From Autumnicola musiva (lineage in GTDB: Bacteria > Bacteroidota > Bacteroidia > Flavobacteriales > Flavobacteriaceae), in NCBI RefSeq assembly GCF_031846585.1, contig NZ_JAVRHK010000003.1, positions 399,640 through 463,639 on the forward strand: DNA of 64,000 bases, written 5' to 3'. Under the pieces are notes generated by a model. That model did not search any database and was not told the DNA's origin. It worked only from the letters and a program-made list of their open reading frames with translations. Both the position numbers and the translations under genes were made by a program. Every line of letters starts with the position of its first letter. Position 1 is the stretch's first letter. Shown here one piece after another: positions 59,579 to 64,000 of this stretch.

Positions 59579-61141
59579 ATGGAGATAATCATAACTATTA
59601 TTGTGGGACTGATAGGCCTTGCCATAGGTTTTGCAATTGCTAAAATGCTGGAGAGGAAGAAAGCTTCAGGAACAATATCTAATGCTGAAAAAACTGCCGC
59701 TGGTATTATTAAAGAGGCTAAAGCTGAAGGTGAAAGTATTAAAAAAGATAAAATCCTTCAGGCCAAGGAAAAATTTATAGAGCTTAAATCTGAACACGAA
59801 AAGGTTATTCTTAACCGGGATAAGAAAATTAATGATGCTGAAAAGAGAATTCGTGATAAGGAATCCCAGGTTTCCGGAGAACTGGCAAAAAATAAAAAGC
59901 TTAACAAAGAACTTGAAGATAAACTTGCCGATTACGACTACAGGACTAACTATCTAGAGAAGAAACAGGAAGAAATAGACAAGCTTCATAATAGCAAAGT
60001 TCAGCAACTGGAAGTAATTTCAGGCCTTTCTGCTGAAGAGGCTAAAGCACAGCTTACTGAATCCCTTAAAGATGTTGCCAGGGCTGATGCCATGGCTATG
60101 ATTCAGGATACCGTGGAAGAAGCCAAATTGACCGCGCAGCAGGAAGCTAAAAAAATCATTATTAACACCATACAACGTATTGGAACTGAAGAAGCTGTTG
60201 AGAATTGCGTTTCAGTATTTAATTTGGAGAGCGATGATGTAAAAGGGAGGATTATTGGCCGTGAAGGTAGAAATATCCGTGCCCTGGAAGCTGCTACGGG
60301 GGTTGAGATTATTGTAGATGATACTCCGGAAGCAATTATTCTTTCCTGCTTTGATTCAGTTAGAAGGGAAGTGGCAAGATTATCCTTGCATAAACTGGTT
60401 ACTGATGGTAGAATTCACCCGGCACGTATTGAAGAAGTGATTAAGAAGACGCGTAAGCAGATTGATGAAGAAATTATTGATATTGGAAAACGTACTGTTA
60501 TAGACCTTGGTATTCACGGGCTTAACCCGGAATTAATTAAGGTTATTGGACGAATGAAATATCGGTCTTCTTACGGGCAAAATCTTCTTCAACATTCTAG
60601 AGAAGTAGCTAAACTCTGTGGTGTAATGGCTGCTGAGCTTGGATTAAACCCAAAACTGGCAAAAAGGGCAGGCTTGCTTCATGATATTGGAAAGGTTCCG
60701 GAAACTGAAACAGAAATACCTCATGCAATTTTAGGAATGCAGTGGGCGGAAAAATATGGTGAAAAACCTGAAGTTTGTAATGCTATAGGAGCCCACCATG
60801 ATGAAATTGAAATGAATTCGCTGCTATCTCCAATCGTACAGGTTTGTGATGCCATTAGCGGTGCAAGACCGGGAGCAAGAAGGCAGGTGCTGGATTCTTA
60901 TATTCAGCGGCTAAAAGATCTGGAAGAGATTGCTTTTGGTTTTGGCGGAGTGAAGAAAGCCTATGCTATACAAGCGGGACGTGAACTGCGGGTAATTGTG
61001 GAAAGTGAAAAGGTAAATGACGATAAAGCGTCTAATCTTTCTTTTGATATTTCACAAAAAATTCAAACAGATATGACTTATCCCGGGCAGGTTAAAGTTA
61101 CTGTAATCCGGGAAACAAGAGCGGTTAATATCGCCAAGTAA
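59579..61141 (+). CDS. rny: Ribonuclease Y
   Basis: 520 aa membrane-bound endoribonuclease that starts mRNA decay. An N-terminal membrane helix (residues about 2-20) is followed by a coiled coil (about 30-200), a KH domain (IIGREGRNIRALEAATGVEIIVDDTPEA) and the HD hydrolase core (QNLLQHSREVAKLCGVMAAELG, AGLLHDIGKVPE, and NAIGAHHDEIE). The HD metal ligands are intact. It lies 20 bp after the 6S-type RNA and has its own terminator. Confidence 0.96.
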   Translation: MEIIITIIVGLIGLAIGFAIAKMLERKKASGTISNAEKTAAGIIKEAKAEGESIKKDKILQAKEKFIELKSEHEKVILNRDKKINDAEKRIRDKESQVSGELAKNKKLNKELEDKLADYDYRTNYLEKKQEEIDKLHNSKVQQLEVISGLSAEEAKAQLTESLKDVARADAMAMIQDTVEEAKLTAQQEAKKIIINTIQRIGTEEAVENCVSVFNLESDDVKGRIIGREGRNIRALEAATGVEIIVDDTPEAIILSCFDSVRREVARLSLHKLVTDGRIHPARIEEVIKKTRKQIDEEIIDIGKRTVIDLGIHGLNPELIKVIGRMKYRSSYGQNLLQHSREVAKLCGVMAAELGLNPKLAKRAGLLHDIGKVPETETEIPHAILGMQWAEKYGEKPEVCNAIGAHHDEIEMNSLLSPIVQVCDAISGARPGARRQVLDSYIQRLKDLEEIAFGFGGVKKAYAIQAGRELRVIVESEKVNDDKASNLSFDISQKIQTDMTYPGQVKVTVIRETRAVNIAK

Positions 61142-61164
61142 ATTTAGATCTAAATAATAAGCAT

Positions 61165-61198
61165 AAAAATCCCGCGAATTTCGCGGGATTTTTTATTT
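61165..61198 (+). terminator. Rho-independent terminator of rny
   Basis: AAAAATCCCGCGA (61165-61177) and TCGCGGGATTTTT (61181-61193) pair perfectly with a 3-nt loop, followed by more T. Last housekeeping feature before the insertion sequences. Confidence 0.92.
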
Positions 61199-61424
61199 TG
61201 GAGACACTATCCCGCAAAGTGTAAAGTTTAAATAACAGGTTTTGGACTTTTTTAAAGTCTGACCCTTTTTTCATAGATTGTTAGGAACTGATTTAAAATC
61301 CCGAAATATGATAATAGTACTTAGTGAAGGTTCATATTTTTAAATTGTCCGAATACTGGAATTACTACATTAGACTGGACAGGAAGTTGAATGAATATTA
61401 TTGCTAGTTCTTAAATTAGCAATT

Positions 61425-61725
61425 ATGAGACGTAAAGCCAAACATTACACCTTAAGCAGTAGAATTAAGTTATGCCAAAGGCAGTGTAGCACAGGTTTGT
61501 GAGGATCTTGATATATTACCTGCTGTTCTTTACCGCTGGCGTAAAGAGCAAAAGAATTATGGCAAGAATAGTTTTCCAGGTCGGGGTAATCCTAAAATGA
61601 CCGATGAACAGAAAGAGATCGCTCGTTTAAAGAAACAGCTCAAAGAGGCTGAATTAGAACGTGATATCCTAAAAAAGGCGATTGGCATCTTTTCCGCGAG
61701 CGACAAGAAAAATACAGGTTCATAA
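61425..61725 (+). pseudogene. IS3 orfA, frameshifted
   Basis: The ATG frame (MRRKAKHYTL) stops at TGA after 25 codons. A second frame contains AVELSYAKGSVAQVCEDLD, the start of the IS150-type OrfA helix-turn-helix, then NPKMTDEQKEIARLKKQLKE and LKKAIGIFSASDKK to TAA. A short deletion just after YTL (about EFKIK is missing) joined the two frames. The 301-nt length (3n+1) confirms the shift. Wild-type OrfA is about 105 aa and binds the ends. Confidence 0.78.
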
Positions 61726-61736
61726 AACAGCATCGT

Positions 61737-62593
61737 ATGAAATTTCCTGTTGAAAAGATGTGCAGTATGTTAGCCGTGAGTAAAAGTGGTTATTATCACT
61801 GGTTAAAATCTGGCCCCAACACCCTTTGGAAAGAAAATCAGAAGCTCTCTTCACTAATCAAAGATATTTTTGAAGATAGTCACCAGAGTTATGGAGCTCC
61901 GAGAATAAAAGCTGAATTGGAAGCCCTAGGCTTTAAAGTCTCAAAGCCACGGGTAGCCCGTATAATGAAGGCAAATTATTTATATGCCAAGAGAAAGCGC
62001 AAGTTTAGGGCAACCACCGATAGTAATCATAAATATCCCACAGCACCAAACTTACTGAATCAATGCTTCAATGTAGCTAGAGCTAGTCAAGTGTGGGTAA
62101 GCGACATTACCTATGTTCAGACCAAACAAGGTTGGAGTTACCTAACGGTGATTATTGACCTATTCAATAGAAAAGTTGTAGGATGGGCTTTAAGTGATAC
62201 CCTAAACACAGAGGATACTGTTATAAAAGCTTGGCAGATGGCTATTAAAAATACCACACTTAAGCAACCCTTGATATATTCCATTCAGACCGAGGTATTC
62301 AATATGCCAGTCAAAGATTTACCGACCTGCTTAAGAGTTATAATGGCTTGGTTGTACAATCGATGAGCCGAAAAGGGAATTGCTGGGACAATGCCGTAGC
62401 GGAATCCTTTTTTAAATCTCTGAAAGTAGAGTGGGTATATTGGCATAAATACAAACTCAGATCACAGGCAGAGTTGTCTATCTTTCAGTGGATAGAAACC
62501 TGGTACAATACCAGAAGAAGACATTCTTATTTAGGAAACAGAACCATTAAAGAATTTGAAATAGATATGTATAACCAAAAACTAGCAGCATAG
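61737..62593 (+). pseudogene. IS3 orfB transposase, frameshifted before the second catalytic Asp
   Basis: The ATG at 61737 gives MKFPVEKMCSMLAVSKSGYYHW and the first DDE acid in VSDITYVQTKQGW, then the frame turns to YSIQTEVFNMP instead of YHSDRGIQYAS. A 2-nt insertion (TATTCCATTC for TATCATTC) explains this; removal restores HSDRG with the second acid and ..NGLVVQSMSRKGNCWDNAVAESFF with the glutamate, ending at TAG 62591-62593. The 857-nt length (3n+2) fits. Without the shift it would make the DDE transposase as an OrfAB fusion. Confidence 0.82.
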
Positions 62594-62769
62594 TCACTCA
62601 ACTTAAAGTCCGGTTTTTTGTTGCAAGTCCATAAGTAAAAATTAAAGAAAGTGGTCTGAAACTTGGAATACAACATAGGAGGGACGCTGACTTGTCGGAT
62701 TAATTATTTTCTTTCTTGGATTCTAAAATTACACTTTTCCCGAAATACCCGTAATTTGAGATGAACCGC

Positions 62770-62890
62770 CTTAAGTTTGATTTTCTAACTTTAAGATATT
62801 AATCAGAAAGAACAAAAGAGAGGAGTAAGGTTATATGAACCGTGGGAACTTTAGATTCCGTCAACATTGATAATCCCCTCTCTTTTCTAC
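62770..62890 (+). ncRNA. Candidate bridge RNA region of the IS110 element
   Basis: Upstream of the transposase gene, in the position of the IS110 bridge RNA. A weak stem CTTAAGTT..AACTTTAAG (about 62770-62795) is followed by a perfect 10-bp stem AAAAGAGAGG (62814-62823) with CCTCTCTTTT (62877-62886). Inside its 53-nt loop are two hairpins, GGTT..AACC (62829-62841) and GGAA..TTCC (about 62846-62859). A stem enclosing internal loops fits the known target- and donor-loop design. I could not match the loops decisively to the element ends, so the assignment is positional. Confidence 0.4.
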
Positions 62891-62951
62891 TTCAATTTCG
62901 TTTAGTTCTATGAGACCTGGATCTCGTTTTTAAGTCGATGAAAACAAAGTA

Positions 62952-63940
62952 GTGTCCTTTCCAAATCAAATTCTTGTGAATAAAAATAATCAAATTTATG
63001 GAGTTGACATCAGTAAAGATGTATTTGATGTGGCCAGTTCAGAAGGGAAATACTTCCAATTTAAAAATAATGGATTGGGCTTTAAATCATTTTTAAAGAC
63101 TCTTTCTAACGAAGATCTGGTGGTTATGGAAGCGACAGGATATTATCATTATAGTTGGCACAATTTCTTTATGAAAAAGAAATGAGGGTCTCGGTAGTCA
63201 ATCCTTTATCAGTGAAACGTTTTATTCAGATGAAACTCTCAAAGATTAAAACCGATAAATCTGATGCCAAAGCGATATGTGAATACGCTAAGGCTAATGA
63301 GGTTCCTTTGTACACGGCAAGAGACAAGAGCCAGGCCGAGGCTCTTCAATTACTTCGTCTGATAGATATCTACACCAAGCAGAGTACAGCTCTAAAGAAC
63401 AAGCTTCATGGAGAAAAGGTTCTGGGGAAACCTTCAAAAGTCGTTTATCACTCGCTAAACCGATCACTCAAAGTAGTACAAAACGAAATAAAAACTCTGG
63501 AAGCTAGACTAACAGAGATTGTTAAGGATGAGCAGCAAAAACAACTTACACTCCTTAGAAGTATTCCGAGAATGGGTAATAAAACAGCCATTATGTTATT
63601 GGTGTTAACCGATGGTTTTACCAATTTTGAGAATGCAAGTCAGTTATGCTGCTATGCAGGAATTACTCCTATCATCCGAGAATCTGGATCCAGTGTAAGG
63701 GGAAAAAGTAGGATTAGTAAGATGGGCAATCCAAAACTTAGAAACTTACTATTTATGTGCAGCTTTACGGCTTGTAAACATAATAAGGCCTGCAGGGAGA
63801 TCTACGAGAGAATAATAGCAAAAGGAAAAAGTAAGAAGCTCGCACTTATTGCTGTTTGTAACAAGCTGCTTAAACAGGCCTTTGCAGTGGCAAAACCGGG
63901 TTTGCCTTATGATGAAAACTTCGTGTCTAAATTGAGTTAA
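62952..63940 (+). pseudogene. IS110-family transposase, one-base frameshift
   Basis: The first part (GTG start at 62952 or 62976) has the RuvC-like DEDD residues D in IYGVDISKDVFDV and E in VVMEATGYYHY, then turns to SWHNFFMKKK. A one-base deletion near 63155 shifts the frame; restored, it reads LAQFLYEKEMRVSVVNPLSVKRF and DKSDAKAICEYA (two further Asp). The C-terminal Tnp domain has CCYAGITPIIRESGSSVRGKSRISKMGNP with the catalytic serine. The 989-nt length (3n+2) agrees. A full-length protein would be about 330 aa. Confidence 0.85.
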
Positions 63941-64000
63941 AATCCTTGGAATTTAGCTTAGTTCTTTGTTAGCTTGCGTAAGTTATCAAATCTTTCTTTT

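Larger units (their letters stand above)
61357..62631 (+). mobile_element. IS3-family (IS150-like) insertion sequence, inactive
   Basis: The ends start TGGAATTACTAC (61357) and finish ..AGTCCA (62631); the left terminal sequence and the reverse complement of the right match at roughly 30 of 40 positions, including ACYGGAC and AAGTTGA. This 1275-bp length is normal. The ends start with TG and finish with CA, as in IS3. No convincing target duplication was seen (TAC against TAA). Inside are orfA and orfB in the usual -1 order with an A AAA AAG slippery site at 61671-61677. Both frames are damaged. Confidence 0.8.
62662..63952 (+). mobile_element. IS110-family insertion sequence, inactive (ends approximate)
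   Basis: IS110 elements have a DEDD/serine transposase and a noncoding end that carries a bridge RNA, and lack classical inverted repeats. Here the transposase gene (62952-63940) is preceded by about 290 bp of noncoding, structured sequence and followed by 60 bp of window. The octamer CTTGGAAT occurs at 62662-62669 and 63945-63952 as a direct repeat and could mark the donor ends; this is weak evidence. The neighbour IS3 ends at 62631, so the left end cannot be earlier than 62632. Confidence 0.5.

Noticed and set aside
61200..61356. Possible remnant of another insertion sequence (TATCCCGCAAAGTGTAAAG)
   Set aside because: Looks a little like an IS256-type end, but no transposase remnant or second end was found.
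1..64000. tRNA, rRNA, CRISPR arrays or prophage genes
   Set aside because: Scanned by eye for T-loop motifs, repeat-spacer arrays and phage proteins; none were seen. A tRNAscan or CRISPR search would be decisive.

Overview
The window is about 64 kb of a low-GC Bacteroidota chromosome, almost certainly Flavobacteriaceae (the general look resembles Gramella, Salegentibacter or Zunongwangia; the genus is a guess). Evidence: TTG-N19-TAnnTTTG promoters, many lipoproteins with acidic residues after the lipid cysteine, a T9SS-type sorted protein, single-chain PurL, type B L31, DUF6048/DUF6452/DUF4199/CCC-motif families, a TonB-dependent corrinoid system, and a 6S-type RNA between zapA and rny. No tRNA, rRNA, CRISPR array, prophage or biosynthetic cluster was seen.

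Layout. 1-3.7 kb: fatty acid catabolism (3-hydroxyacyl-CoA dehydrogenase cut by the window edge, MarR regulator, acyl-CoA ligase). 4-6.2 kb: two lipoproteins (DUF4136, OBAP/DUF1264) and an epimerase-like gene broken by one in-frame stop. 6.3-11.6 kb: purL, a decayed lamin-tail lipoprotein and an RsmB-like rRNA methyltransferase. 11.7-14.4 kb: a BNR-type lipoprotein and an ECF sigma / membrane protein / periplasmic protein operon. 14.6-14.75 kb: a candidate small RNA with its own promoter, a G-U paired hairpin and a terminator. 14.8-20 kb: MsbA-like exporter, phosphohexomutase, DUF4199 and glycosyltransferase. 20-31 kb: rpmE2, GlmU-like, mtaB, lytic transglycosylase, rpmH, carB and small genes. 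31-36 kb: lipoprotein, SBF-like carrier, thioesterase, serine hydrolase, rmuC.

36.4-43.6 kb is the most coherent functional block, a vitamin B12 uptake locus. A minus-strand set (ATPase, permease, substrate-binding lipoprotein) faces a plus-strand set controlled by a cobalamin riboswitch (TonB-dependent receptor plus a surface beta-propeller lipoprotein comparable in position and fold to BtuG). A toxin-antitoxin pair lies inside the minus-strand set; its MazF toxin carries two in-frame stops while the antitoxin is intact. The riboswitch contains an extra hairpin of about 80 nt related to a dispersed intergenic repeat.

43.7-61.2 kb is mostly housekeeping: ZIP transporter, two RNA methyltransferases, rocD, a T9SS cargo protein, Smr protein, cysteine desulfurase, M23 peptidase, zapA, 6S RNA, RNase Y. 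61.3-64 kb holds two adjacent insertion sequences, both frameshifted: an IS3-family (IS150-like) element with definable ends and an IS110-family element whose upstream noncoding end folds like a bridge RNA.

The broken genes (epimerase, lamin-tail lipoprotein, MazF, both IS3 ORFs, IS110 transposase) are all dispensable types, while long housekeeping genes such as purL and carB are open. That favours real decay over poor sequence quality.
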